Shown here one piece after another: positions 1-11,704 of a stretch of 64,000 nt of DNA. The stretch's first letter is position 1. Each line of letters opens with the position of its first letter. The stretch comes from Dermatemys mawii (Eukaryota > Chordata > Testudines > Dermatemydidae), in NCBI GenBank assembly GCA_007922305.1, contig ML677364.1, positions 16,390,260 through 16,454,259 of the forward strand, written 5' to 3'. The notes under the pieces were generated by a model. That model was not told where the DNA came from. It worked only from the letters and a program-made list of their open reading frames with translations, and searched no databases. Made by a program: the position numbers and the translations under genes.

Positions 1-40
1 TCATGACCCCCACACCCAACTCCCAGTTTGGAAACCCCTG
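1..40 (+). mobile_element. 3' end of a hAT-like MITE
   Basis: Ends in GTTTGGAAACCCCTG, matching the hAT terminal type seen at other places in this window (CAGNGGTTxxCAAAC inverted). The left part lies outside the window. Confidence 0.5.
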
Positions 41-189
41 CTTAACAGACTCCCCTGGCCTGTACTCAGGCCAAAATCCCATTGACTAGGAATTTATCTG
101 GGAATGGCAAGCCCACAATCTTCCATCATTCCTGACAGTAGAAGTCAAGGATAGATAGTACTTCCTTGATTTCATTGGGACTTTTGCTT

Positions 190-872
190 GAGACCTGGAG
201 TAGCGGGGCGGTTGTCCCACTCCTGCAGACAAGGAGTAAAACAGCCCTGGAGAGGGCTGTTGCGGGGAGAAAACAGCTGAGCATGTGGCTGGCCACAGCT
301 GTGGCCAGCTCAGTCAGAGCCCAGTGGGCCCTTATAAAAGGGCTGAGAGTTAGGAGCTGAAGTGCAGTCTCCCTCTAGCTTTGGAGGGGGGTGGACCTAC
401 CTGCCTGAAAGCTAAGGGCACTGAGGGTGGAGCAGTGCTAGAGAAGGGGCAGACTGAGCCGGGGAGCTCAGGCCTGGTGACTTCCCAGGCTGCGGCCTGG
501 TAGAAGGCCTAAGGAAGGTACTGGGCTGCAGGGAAAGGCAGCAGGTCCCAACCCACCTTACCTATGATGACCTGCTGTTACACTGCTGTCTGCCCTAGGG
601 TGCAGGGGCTTGACAATGACTGGCAGTAGCCTAGACTAGGCAAGGTGGGGATTGGAGGGTTGAGGATTCCTCAGGGAGGGGAGACCCAGAGGCAAAGTGT
701 GGGGGTATTGCTAGGGGACAGCACCCCAGATAAAGGGGCTTCAGGGTCCAGGAGGGACATGGGGCCAGTGGTCAGTGAGACACCAGCCTGGAGAGGACGC
801 TCCAAGCTGGAAGAGCTAATTCCCAGATGGCCAGCAGGAGGCACCACAGGGGTGAGTCTTTGCACCACTACA
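190..872 (+). mobile_element. Solitary LTR-like element
   Basis: GC-rich segment with a TATA box (TATAAAAG, 333-340), ending in CACTACA at 872. The text resembles LTRs of turtle LTR retroelements that I recall; class not certain (Gypsy-like suspected). The left end near 190 is approximate. No coding domain. A Chompy-like MITE starts directly at its right end. Confidence 0.5.
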
Positions 873-1142
873 CCTGGTCTACATTTAAAACTTAAGTCAA
901 CCTAGCTACATTGCTCAAGGCTGTGAAGAATTTCATGCCGTAGGTGACATAGTTAGGTGGACCTAGCCCCCACTGTAGCTGCAGCTAGAGCAATGGACTC
1001 ATTCTTCCATCAACCTAATCACCACCTCTGGAAGGAGTGAGTTTACTGCAGGAATGGAAAACCCCCTTCCACTGTAGTGTCTATACAATAACAGCATAGC
1101 TACTGGACTGCAGCTGTAATGCGTGTAGTGTAGACATATCCG
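873..1142 (+). mobile_element. Chompy/Harbinger-like MITE
   Basis: Begins CCTGGTCTACAT and ends GTGTAGACATATCC, imperfect inverted termini. The interior has several inverted segments (GACCTAGCTAC type, then TGTAGTGTAGAC). This is the structure of Chompy-like MITEs described in crocodilians and also seen in turtles. No coding capacity. Confidence 0.6.
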
Positions 1143-3780
1143 AGTAAAGACTATGACAGGCCCAAACAGTATTTTGATTAAAACACAATACCAATATGAT
1201 TGGAATCTGCCACCTTCCAAACCCAGAAACTTTGTAGAGCAGGCTACACAGAGTCTTTGGTAGAGATAAAAAATTAATGTATTAAATAATTTAGGCATCT
1301 GAGAGAGTCCCATGACCATAATATAAACATATTGATGTTGGCAAGGAACAGTTAATTATTAATTTTACTTGAGAGCTACAAAGTTCCAGGTGCACATCCT
1401 TAATTGAGAGGCATGCACAATTTCATGAAAACTAAAACTAATTTGCCCTTTTTTCTACTTTAATCAAAAGAATAGTGATGTGGAAGAAGGACACGAATTT
1501 TCCAAAGATCTGGATATTTATTTGTTCAGAACAAGCACACTTATCACAATTAAGAGTCTGCAAAAACACAAAAAGCATAGGCTGCCAGTGTTTGGAATTG
1601 TCATGGCAATGCCCTAGATTTCTATCAAGTTCTGTCCTGAATAAATAATAATTATAATTCTTTTTTTCCTCATTTGGGTTCCTTAGCTAGAGTGATGACC
1701 ATGTCCATAGAATATATGGATTGAAAGAGAGAAAGAAAGAGAGAAGCTAAAGTTAGACAAGTTAATATTCCATCAAGTATTAATTGCTGGAGTTAGAAAC
1801 AGATGCTGAAATTATATACTAGGCAAATTTTCAAAATGCTAAACTGGTTTCGAGGGTTTGTGCATTCAGCCAGATCCAGATTAACAGGATGAATAAAAGA
1901 GTGTCAAACTAACAACTTGAAAGAAACTGTGTAGTTTTTTTGTTTGTTTGTTAACTTATCACCTGGCAAAGGGTCAGACATGAGCTTTATTCATTGTAAT
2001 ATGCAACTTCAAGGGGATGTTGATTTTCTTGTGCGGCACCTTTAAATGCAGAGCGCTTTCCTTGTCTGCTCCACTTAAATTCAAATACAAAATATGGCAG
2101 TGGTAACTGTGTTCTCTCTCATGAAGATTTAGGCCCAAATTTTGAGACTTAGAGACCTCAAGTTAGGTCCCCCCGCACTCCGTAGATGTAGTCACCTATG
2201 TAAAGACTTAGGTATCTAACCTTAGGTCCCTACATTTGAAAATTTGAGCCTTTGTCTTTCTACATTCAGAGATTTTTTTATTCAAATAAGTTAGCCTGGG
2301 CACACTGTCCAGCTCCTCAGCCACCATTCTGGCAGCTTTTGAAGTGTTCAGGCAAAGCAAAGTAATTGGAAAGCTGTCCTGATGCAGCAAGTGGGAGCTT
2401 CCTTTAAGTAAGGGAATATTTAAATAGTGTAAAGCCTATGTAGCTAGCTCCAGCATTTGGGGAGGCAGAGCCATGGCTGGAGTTCCTTAAACTCAAATGG
2501 TCCTTACAGGACTGTTACTGACAACCTAAAGTTAGAGCACATCATATCCATAGACTGCTGTAATTTACACAAGGGGCTGGATTGGCTGATCCCAGAACCA
2601 GAGGAGCAAGAATGCTGACTGAGTGCCGCTTCCCTGCTCCTCCCAAATCCTGCAGCAAGCACAACTCAGCCAGACCCAGGAATCATGTCCTATGTGTTTT
2701 GCAATATATGTGTATGAAAAATACATAGGTACTGAAACCAGTGGTTCGGGGATACTGCAGTATCCCCTGGCTTGAAGTGATTTCCATTATATCCAGGATA
2801 AAATATATCAGTAGCATTTTTATATTATGAAACATGGCATGAAAAGAGAGATCATGCTGAGAAAAGAAATGCAAACAACCTGAGCAGAGGAGATAGCCCC
2901 ATCACGGAGTAATTCAGAGTGAAATCAAAACTATTTTTTTTTGTCACTAATGTAATTAAAGACTTTCTCAGCATGGACACAAAGGAGGCATTTCATGTGA
3001 ACTTTTGAAAAAGATTTAAAGGTTGAATATACCTCCAGAAGAAAAGAAAAGCATTTAAAAAGTGACATTTTTTTCTGGAAAAGGAATAAAGAGCCACAAA
3101 TGGCTGGTGAAACTCCATAAAGCAGCTGCAACTTGTTAATAGACATACTCTACTGTGACCCGAGATGCAGGAATCTAACTGTGGATTTTTTACAGGCACA
3201 CTTTGAAACAAGTGCTGGCTGATATCACCATGCTCTGCGCTTTTGAAATTTTGTGAAGACACGGGGGCACCAAGAGGAAATCAATTTTCCTTACTTTTAG
3301 GCATCAGGAAGAGACTTTTTTATTAACCTGAAGCAGCAGCAGTGACTCAGTCTTAAACTCCAGACAGTATTCTTTTCCCTGGTTCTAATGGTCCTAATGG
3401 TTCTCTGAGAGCCAAGAGTTAACAGATAATCATAGCAATTTCTTCCCCAACTACTGCTGACTTTAACACCATGTGAAAAAGATTATGCAAGAGAGAGCCG
3501 TTGCCTGTTCAAATGAGCCCAAACAAATATACTGGAGCTGAACAGATATTTCAGACTTTGAGACATTTGAAGTCCAGTCCAAGATCTAAATGTTGCCGGC
3601 TGAGCCCGTCTTCAGTTTTAAACAACTGAATGCAACATTAAGTAAGCTTGGAGTATTCACAGATTCAGAAGTAGTTTGCTACCCATGCTACTATCTACTT
3701 GCTGGGGGTGAGTTCCTATTTCTTGCCATTCAGCCTATCGCTACAAGTGTGGCAGATGGTCCAGTCAGTGAAGCCTTAGC
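1143..3780. other. Intergenic, no gene seen
   Basis: AT-rich unique-looking DNA apart from the inverted-end repeat at 2131-2251. No exon or RNA gene recognised. Confidence 0.6.
2131..2251. repeat. Short repeat with inverted ends (121 bp)
   Basis: Ends AGGCCCAAATTTT and, inverted, AGGCTCAAATTTTC. Several internal TAGGTCC/TAGGTATC words occur. Looks like an old MITE; family not named. Confidence 0.5.
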
Positions 3781-3990
3781 TATGGATTCAGGAGACCAGT
3801 GTTCTACCACCAGCTCTTGCCATTGTCTTACTATGAGATTTTGGGCATTTTGTCTCTGTTTCCCCACCACGCTTTCTCCGTCTTGTTTATTCAGATTGCA
3901 AGCCCTTCAAAGTAGAGACTGTTATGTGTACAGAGCCTAGCATGTTGGACCCTCTAGATGCTACTGCAATACAAATCAATAATAATACAA
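3781..3990 (+). repeat. MIR-like SINE
   Basis: Has the sequence order of a MIR/CORE-type SINE: acquired-disease-free words such as GTTTCCCC, then GATTGCAAGCCCTTC, TAGAGACTG, GAGCCTAGCA and a GCTACTGCAATACAAAT tail. The same tail occurs at 30037-30152 and 57640-57772. The open frame at 3590-3940 runs through it and is not a gene. Confidence 0.65.
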
Positions 3991-6900
3991 CTCCAGGAAA
4001 GGTGGTACTTCCATAGCTGCAGGTGTTGAAACACTCATCCGAAGACTTAATTCCTATTCACTTTGCTTGCCATGGGCGTTGCTGTTAAAAATGTTAATGC
4101 AGCACCTGGGATATGCTTATGTGAAGCCTGTTGTCCTGTCAATTTCTTATTTGGACAAGTACCAGCACCACAGAAGCCACCACCACAACTGGCAGCCTTG
4201 CGGCCAGTTTCAGCAGGGAGGCAAAGAACTGAAAACCGAGCTATTGTCTGACCTCTAGGAAAGGTCATTCAAGTCTGGGGTTAAGGCACAAATCAGGGAG
4301 GTAATATGGGGAAGCTTGCACTGCAGGAGCTTTTCCTATACCTGTTCTACACAGAAGACTTCAGTCTCCAGGGCTGTCAGTTTCCTTCACAGGCACTAAA
4401 TTCAGACAAATAGTTAAGAAAAAAATGTTAAACTACCAAACCATAAATAGAAAAAGGTGTTAAATTACTTGTGGCCTCATTCCTTTTCTCTCTCTGACAA
4501 GCAGAAATGTAGCAGGAGTTACAAACTAAGACATTGTTAAACCTTTTTTGAATCCTTTCTTTTTAGGTTACTTATAAAAGATTTGATGAACTGGTTAGGA
4601 ATACATAATTAATTGTATGAAGCACCAGGACAGGAGAGAATAATGATTCTCTCTCTCACACATTCCTATTTAAATGAATGAGCCCATTCATATGAATGGA
4701 AGTTTTATGGGTTTATTAGATTTGGACCCTAGTCAGAGGTAAGCTGCACATTGCAGACAAATGTCTCACCTGCAGTACCTGTCAACCTATTTGCCTAGTC
4801 CTGAGCACCCAAAATTCCTGTTATCAATGGACCATATCCTGAAGTCCTTACCCAGTCTTAAAACGGGCAACATTGTTTTTGCCTTTAATAAAAGTTGTTA
4901 GAGATCAACACCTCTATAGGGGCCTGGTCGTGCCTTCCCACAGAAATGGACAGGGAGATTGGGGGGAGAAATTCCATCAAGTTCCCCTTTCATAGGTTTC
5001 TCACAATTTTTCTCTCGGGATGGGTTGATGCCCCTTTTTCCAGAAGAAGCAGAGGGTCTGGCCCCTGGCCCAAGCCCTTGCCAGCCCTAAGCAGATCTAT
5101 GAGAGGGCTCAGGGCCACCTATCCCCATTCTGCCTTCTGGCCCGCTGCAGCTTATACTATAAAGGAGTGTCCCAAGGAGTGTCCCAAGGCCCGGCATGCT
5201 GTAAATGAGAGTTGCTCTGCAGCCTCAGGGAATTATAAATCCTGAAGCCATATTTCTTGAAGAAATGTCTCACTCATATACTACAAGGTGCTCAGATACT
5301 ATTCTTGTTTTCTGTCCCAATCTCATAGAATGGGCATCCTCGATAGAGAAGTAGCAGTTTCTTCCTCTCTGCCAGCAAATGGGTTCTCCTAAGGTAGAAG
5401 AAGCTTCTCTTCCTCCTTCTGGCTGGTCCCTAGCTCCCCAATAGGGCCACAAGAAGGTGTATCACTGTGACTGAAAAGTTACCTATTTTTATTTCTTGGT
5501 CTTTCTACAAAAGGTAAGGGTTTGTTTGTGCCAGACCCCACACAGATGTTTAAGGGGACAGAATGGATTCATGTTGTTCTTTAGCATGACAGGTTATTGC
5601 TAGTACCAAATGTTGTCCCTATTCTTGCTGGTGTTCTTGCAAAAAAAAAGAAAAGGAAAAGCGAGAGATGCTTTCCCCCCATAACTTCCATTCGAGAAAG
5701 GATTTACAGGACTGAAAGAGTTTCTAGGAATTTCTAATTAAATACAATAGATTAGGGGGCCTGTGGCATTACAGCTTAATTTGGCCATCCATCAACATTT
5801 CATAACCCTTAAGCACATTATCTTGACCAGCGATGTGAAATGTGAATGAACTGGAACTCTGACAAGGTTGAGCCCCCGAGAGAGAGAGAGAGTGCAGAAG
5901 AAACAGAAAGGTGGAAAGAAAGCTTACCGAAAAGGGATCTGTAAGAAATATAATTACTCTATCTAATGTTGCTAAATAAGATAAATGGACATCGGCATTG
6001 CATGTTTTATTATCTTTAAGGTTGTGGAAACGGATTTTCCTTGAGAGGGCGAAAAAAAGCTCCATCATTGAACAGTAGCATAGGGTCAGGTCAGGGTGTG
6101 ATCTGAAGGAAGTCTCAGCTGAAATTTGAATGTATGACATAACAAAAAAGACGATAGGCCTAAAGAGTGAAACACCTACCAAAAAAAAAGAGAAAGTCTT
6201 GGGGCTTTTATTCTGCCCTCGGGGTACTTTTTCTTGCTAGCAACATGGTCTAGGGCTGCCAGCTCCATGAAAGAGAGAAAAGATGGTGAGAATGAGGTTG
6301 AGGCAATAGCCCACCCTATCTCTGCACACACCAATATGAGAGGACTGAGCAGAACTGAGATCCTCAGGAGACATTCCACCTGAGTCAGCCAGATTTTCTT
6401 CCTGGGGGGCTTTCACTGCAGCACAACCACAGCCACATCCTATTCATCAGGGACCAGAGCCACAATCAATCCGTAAAGCAGACTTCAGGGGTTTGTTAAT
6501 AAATTCTTTGCCTCAGCATCTGACCTGGGAAAGGCTTCAACAACTGGATGACTGGATCTCCGTACCCATCTGGAAATGGCATAAGCATTTCCAATGCTGA
6601 GCCCTTGTTTTATGACATCTTGAAAAACTGAAGTCAAGGAAAAGACGTTTTAAAGAAAAGCTAAATTGGAGTACTTGTTACAATATCAGCTGTATCACAT
6701 ACATTGGAAGGAAAGATTCTTTTTTTAGCCTGGAGGGGTTTCTTAGACCATGTTTTTGTTGCTTGACATATTTTCACAGTGGAATTTGCTTTTAAATACC
6801 AGTATTATATCATATTTCTATTCAGGAATGCGCAGGCTGCATCACTGCTAGTCTCACTGGGTAGAGGAAGGAAGGATTTCCACCTTCAGGGTATCATATT

Positions 6901-7379
6901 TCCTGATGCAAAAAGGTGGGTTTTTAGGGGGGTTTTAAGTGTCTATGAAACAGATCCAGGTATAGCATGGTATTTCTGGTATTTCCAGGAATAGAAAAGA
7001 CATTTCATTGATGGAAATGCAGATTTGTTGATCTTGAGACACTATTTCTAAAACTGCTGTCTTCTGTAAGTAAAATCTGCAGACCTGAATTGTCCATACA
7101 TAAGGATGGCATGTATAGATTGACACCGTCAACCATATTTTATTAGTGGCATGTTTCAGGAATATCCATTTATAGAGTATGGAATGACCATGTTGTTAAG
7201 TTTCCAGCTACATCAAAGTTCATTACAACTGTTCTGTAAAAATTGCTTCTGTTAGCACCAGATTTTGAAAACCTTATAAATGACCCAATAAAACCCATAA
7301 CTTGCCTCCTAACCCCCATGAATTGCCATATTGCCATAAAGAGTTTTAGATGAATGGCCTGAACACAGAACTGGGACAA
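3991..7379. other. Intergenic, no gene seen
   Basis: No gene or clear transposon recognised. Contains a 13-bp tandem duplication (GGAGTGTCCCAAG twice) at about 5164-5189 and a GA run at 5878-5891. Confidence 0.6.
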
Positions 7380-7565
7380 GGAATACCTGTGTTCTAATCT
7401 TGACTTTCACACTGGCTCTTTTGGAAAACTCACTTTACCTCTGTGCCTTGGTTTCCCCATCTCTATAGTAAGATAACGGCTACTAGTGAAAGAGGTTGTA
7501 ATGATTAATTATGAAATGGCTGTAAAGCACTTTGAAGTTGAAAAGTTCTGAATAATGCTATTACC
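7380..7565 (+). repeat. MIR-like SINE
   Basis: Reads like the MIR core: GTTCTAATCTTGACTTTC, TTTACCTCTGTGCCTTGG, TTTCCCCATCT, then TGTAAAGCACTTTGAAG. Diverged. Confidence 0.75.
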
Positions 7566-8058
7566 CTCTGTGAGTGAAATTCATTCCTGCGCAAAGGGCT
7601 AGCACAAAATTATGTACATTTCAGCTCTGTTGTAGGAAGTACGCTAGTAGTATGTTCTTGCTTCAGTCCCCCACTAGAGCTAAGTGCATACTACAAGAAA
7701 ACCTTCATGAACATTGGTTCAAATGACAGCTGTAAATTCACGTTGATGATCTGTGTAAGTGTTTTCATTCATTTTCTACAAACAGATTAGTGGGCTTTTT
7801 TCACAAATATTTGCAAGACCATAAACGTGTTGTGAATGCTCCTGGGCGTATGCATTGGCATCTATAGGTCACAGTGCAAGTGTTTGGCTGTCTTAATGAA
7901 AAGTGCCTGTGGGTTTGGAAGTCATCCACTCAAGAAGTGGAAACAATACCATGTGACCAAGTACTATGTGAACAATAGCACATACTCTAAGGATTAGTCA
8001 TAGCAAATAGCAATGGTTTGTGATGCATAGGCTGAAATATGTTATTGTACATATAAAC

Positions 8059-8226
8059 CAATGGTTCTCATACTGTGGTCCATGAAGTCTTTCATGGTGG
8101 TCCAAATAATTAAATATTTTGAGAACTAAGTAGTTGGGGTATTGGATTGTGGGAGGGAAGTAGATCTACACTAGGACCTGTCTCCAGTGAAGTGATCTGC
8201 AAAATGAAGAGGATGGAAAACCACTG
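8059..8226. mobile_element. hAT-like MITE, 168 bp
   Basis: Starts CAATGGTTCTCATACTGTGG and ends GGAAAACCACTG, imperfect hAT-type inverted ends. The flanking octamers are only 5/8 identical, so this is an old insertion. Confidence 0.55.
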
Positions 8227-8399
8227 GCATAAGCATGTTAACAATAGCTGTGAGACGTGTGACCTGCTGGGTGTTACTGGGACTGACCCAAAAACAAGAA
8301 TTTGATTACACACAAAAATCCTGAGGTTTTGGCATTTGTTTCGTTCCACATAGGAACATGTGATCCATCTGTGTGACTAGAGAAGAGTGCCGTGAGCCT

Positions 8400-8720
8400 G
8401 GAAAGCAGATATTCCTTGGAAGTTGGATTAAGTACTGCCCCCTCCCACACACCACCACCCTTATCTCTGTCTTCACTACCTGCCGAATCGGTGGGGAATG
8501 ATCGATCTTTTGGCGATCGATTTATCGTGTCTCATCAAGGCGTGATAAATAAATCGCTGAGAGGCGCAAGCTGGAGTTGACAGGGGAGCCCGCTGCCAAC
8601 TGCTGCCACCGTGAGGACGGCAGGTAAGTCGGCCGAAGATGCGCCGACTTCAGCTACGTTATTCACGTAGCTGAAGTTGCGTATCTTTGGTCAACCCCTC
8701 CCCACAGTGTAGACCAGCCC
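8400..8720. mobile_element. Harbinger-like MITE remnant with hairpins
   Basis: Contains GATCGATTTATCGTG facing CGTGATAAATAAATCG and a strong hairpin at 8638-8685, then ends CAGTGTAGACCAGCCC, a Harbinger/Chompy-type terminus. The left boundary is unclear. No coding capacity. Confidence 0.5.
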
Positions 8721-9237
8721 TCAGAAGGGGAAAGGTGCTGCTGTTGCTTAGAAAACTCTTGGGGGAGAAGTGGTCCATGCCACTCCTCCTGCCACAGGGC
8801 ATCCAGCAGCTGCTATTCCAAGTGAAGGGTAGGGGTATTGGAGTGGAGCAATGGGGGACTATAAAGATATTGAGGAAAGAGCTTATTTTCAGGTGACACT
8901 ACCTCCTAGTTCTTGGTGTCAATATGTATTTGTATTATATAGACAGCACTAATTCCACACTCTCTACAGGCCCGATTTGTAATACAGGAATGATTGAGGT
9001 GCTCCTGGATCATGGTTTTACCATCAGTGACTCATGGTATATAGCGTATTGATCAGTTCAAAAGGAGAGAAGATGACCTGCACAGACAATTGACATGGAC
9101 ATGGGAGAGAGAAAGCAATTTCCAGTTTCTCAGCTAAGTGCAGAAGAGTTTACCATTGAATAACTGAATTATGCCCAAATGTATTCCTTAATATTTAAAG
9201 AGTTACCCTGCTTTATTCAAAACTTTGGAGCTACACA

Positions 9238-9426
9238 AAAGAATCAGAGGGGTAGCCGTGTTAGTTAATGCATCCGACGAAGTTAATTAATTAACGAAGT
9301 TAATTAATTAAGTTAGTTAATGCATTAGCCAAGTGGTTAATGCATCCGACGAAGTGGGTATTAACACACGAAAGCCTATGCTCTAAAAAATTTTAGTTAG
9401 TCTTTAAGGTGCCACAGGACTCTGTC
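9238..9426 (+). repeat. REM1-type interspersed repeat, internally rearranged
   Basis: Starts AGGGGTAGCCGTGTTAGT and ends AGGTGCCACAGGACTCTGTC, words of a repeat abundant in turtles. The middle has a local multiplication of GCATCCGACGAAG and TTAATTAATTAA. Confidence 0.6.
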
Positions 9427-9429
9427 ATA

Positions 9430-10912
9430 TACACAAAAGAATGGCAGCGTGCACAGGATCACCCCCATCCATAAATAGTGTTAAGTAGCAGCAGTGCTCT
9501 ACTGAGGAATGAATTTCAAGGAATACGCAAAATGAGGACAGTTTTTCTTTAAGCCTTAGGCTGTGGCTGTGACTAATTCTTAGCTGTTTAACACCTAACT
9601 GGGTATATAGACTAGGCATTTTTTCCTAAAATTTCCCACTGTTCCTATAAGGAAAAGCTGCTACTGGACTTAGTGCTAGAGAAAAGGAGTCTTTGTGGCC
9701 ACTTGAAGGTGGGCTAAGTCAGATTTCTTGGCTGGACTGAATCCCAACTCCCTCCTATGGGGAACTCCCAGCATGGGTCATGTTTCCCCTTCCTCAGGCC
9801 AGAAACCAGCAAAAGAGAAGTAATTCTTCAGGCCAGAGACTTAGAATAACCAGCACTTTGCCAGCAATGTGTACAAACTGGGAAGCATGAGGTCATTGGC
9901 GAAGGGAAGAGATGGGTGGAGAGCATGAGGATTTCTTTCTGCCCTTGCACTCATTGGAGGTGAAGAGTTATTTTGCTCAGGAGAGTAGGAGAGGGTGGGG
10001 AAGGGGGAAGAGCAGGAAAAGAAGCAGAGCTCTTGCTGCAGAAAGGGAGAGAGGGCTAAGGATTCACATTCCTCGGATTAGAACTTTTAGGTTCTAAAAG
10101 CTGAATAGCATGAAAATATTAACGCAAAATTTTGACACTGATGAAAGTAATAAAAATGTAACCCTTTTGCTAGTTGGTGTCAGCAGCAGTAAGGGGCAGG
10201 TTCAATATTTAGGGGCTTCTCTTAATATTACAAAACAAACTAGTTTGAGCCTCCGCTTAGAAATCTGGGAAATCTAAGCACCATTCCTGGATGCCTCTAA
10301 GAAGCAATACTTCCCCTCTCTCAAGAACTGAATCTGTGTATAACAAAAGAAGCATTTATTAAGGGAAAAAGGGACACTGCATTAATTTGGGGAAATGGTT
10401 CAAAAGTATACAAACAACAAGTATACACCTGTCCCACAGTATTTTGAGCAGTGTCCTTTGCCTCAGTTTCCTACCTTGCGATATGAAAGTCCAAGGGGCA
10501 AATGTCCATTTACCATGCTGCTCATCTTTTCCCTCCACTGCATCCACTCACAGTTTGTTGTCCAAGCTTGGGGAAGACCCAGAATCCAGGGGTACATTCA
10601 CCTCCCACTCTGAGGAGGATGGTGGTCAAATGATGCTTCTATTGCTGCCGCCTCTGCTCACTGCAGCGTTTAGCTGCAATACCATGTTCTGAGATTCCAT
10701 TACTGAGCCCAATTTTTAGTGATTTTACTGGGTGGCGGAGAACCTCACTGCTACTGCCTTCTTTGTGTTGTTTTCCATGACAACACTGTCCCCCTACAAG
10801 GTCTAAGATTTGGCCCTTTAGACCAGCTTTATCAGCTCTAGCAATCACTGACAAAATTTTGACAAAAGGACTCTCCATTGAGTCTAAACTGCTCTGTCAT
10901 TAAATACTAGAC
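9430..10912. other. Intergenic, no gene seen
   Basis: No exon, RNA gene or clear repeat recognised. Confidence 0.55.
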
Positions 10913-11236
10913 CAGGGATTGGCAACCTTGGCACACGTCCCCCCAGGGTAAGCACCCTTGGCGATCCCAGCTGGTTTGTTTACCCGCCACATCCACAGGT
11001 TCGGCTGATTGTGGCTCCCACTAGCCGCAGTTCGCCGCTCCGGTCCGATGGGGGCTGCAGGAAGTAGGGGCCAGCACTGCACCACTTCCCGCAGCCCCCT
11101 TTGGACCGGAGCAGCAAACCGCGGCCAGCGGGAGCCACGATCGGACGAACCTGCAGACGCGGCAGGTAAACAAACCAGCCGGACCCTCCAAGGGTGCTTA
11201 CCCTGGGGTTCCGCATGCCAAGGTTGCCAATCCCTG
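10913..11236. mobile_element. hAT MITE, 324 bp, near-palindromic
   Basis: CAGGGATTGGCAACCTTGGCA on the left and its inverse ending GGTTGCCAATCCCTG on the right. The arms pair over most of the length (GGGGGCTGCxGGAAGT facing ACTTCCCGCAGCCCCC). Flanked by TACTAGAC (10905-10912) and CACTAGAC (11237-11244), an 8-bp target duplication with one change. GC-rich and CpG-rich. Confidence 0.9.
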
Positions 11237-11284
11237 CACTAGACGGAGATGGTCAAATAGCATCTAAGGCCCTCTGAACAAGAG

Positions 11285-11704
11285 CAACAAAAATGATTAA
11301 CGGTCTAGAAAATATGACCTATGAGGGAAGGTTGAAAAAATTGGGTTTGTTTAGTCTGGAGACGAGAAGACTGAGGGGGGACATGATAACAGTTTTCAAG
11401 TATATAAAAGGTTGTTACAAGGAGAAGAGAGAAAAACTGTTCTTAACCTCTGAGGATAGGACAAGAAGAACCAGGCTTAAATTGTAGGAAGGACAATTTA
11501 GGTTGGACATTAGGAAAAACTTCCAAACTGACAGAGTGGTTAAGCACAGGAATAAATGGCCTATGGGGGTTGGGGAATTTCCATCATTGGGGATTTTTAA
11601 GAGCAGGCTGGACAAACACTTGTCAGGAATAGTCTAGATAATTCTTAGCCCTATCTTGAGTACAGGGAACTGAACTAGATGACCTCTCAGTTGTATGATT
11701 CTAC
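11285..11704 (+). mobile_element. CR1 LINE 3' end (5' truncated)
   Basis: Recognisable CR1 3' region: AGAGCAACAAAAATGATTA, GTTTAGTCTGGAGACGAGAA, GACATGATAACAGTTTTCAA, GGTTGGACATTAGGAAAAAC, ending AGATGACCTCTCAG and TATGATTCTA. No intact reading frame. The short open frame 11293-11487 lies inside it. Confidence 0.92.

Noticed and set aside
3590..3940. 116-codon frame starting MLPAEPVFSF
   Set aside because: Half of it is a MIR-like SINE, and the rest has no similarity I recognise.
5769..6182. 137-codon minus-strand frame
   Set aside because: Contains a GA-run translated as Ser/Leu alternation; no homology recognised.
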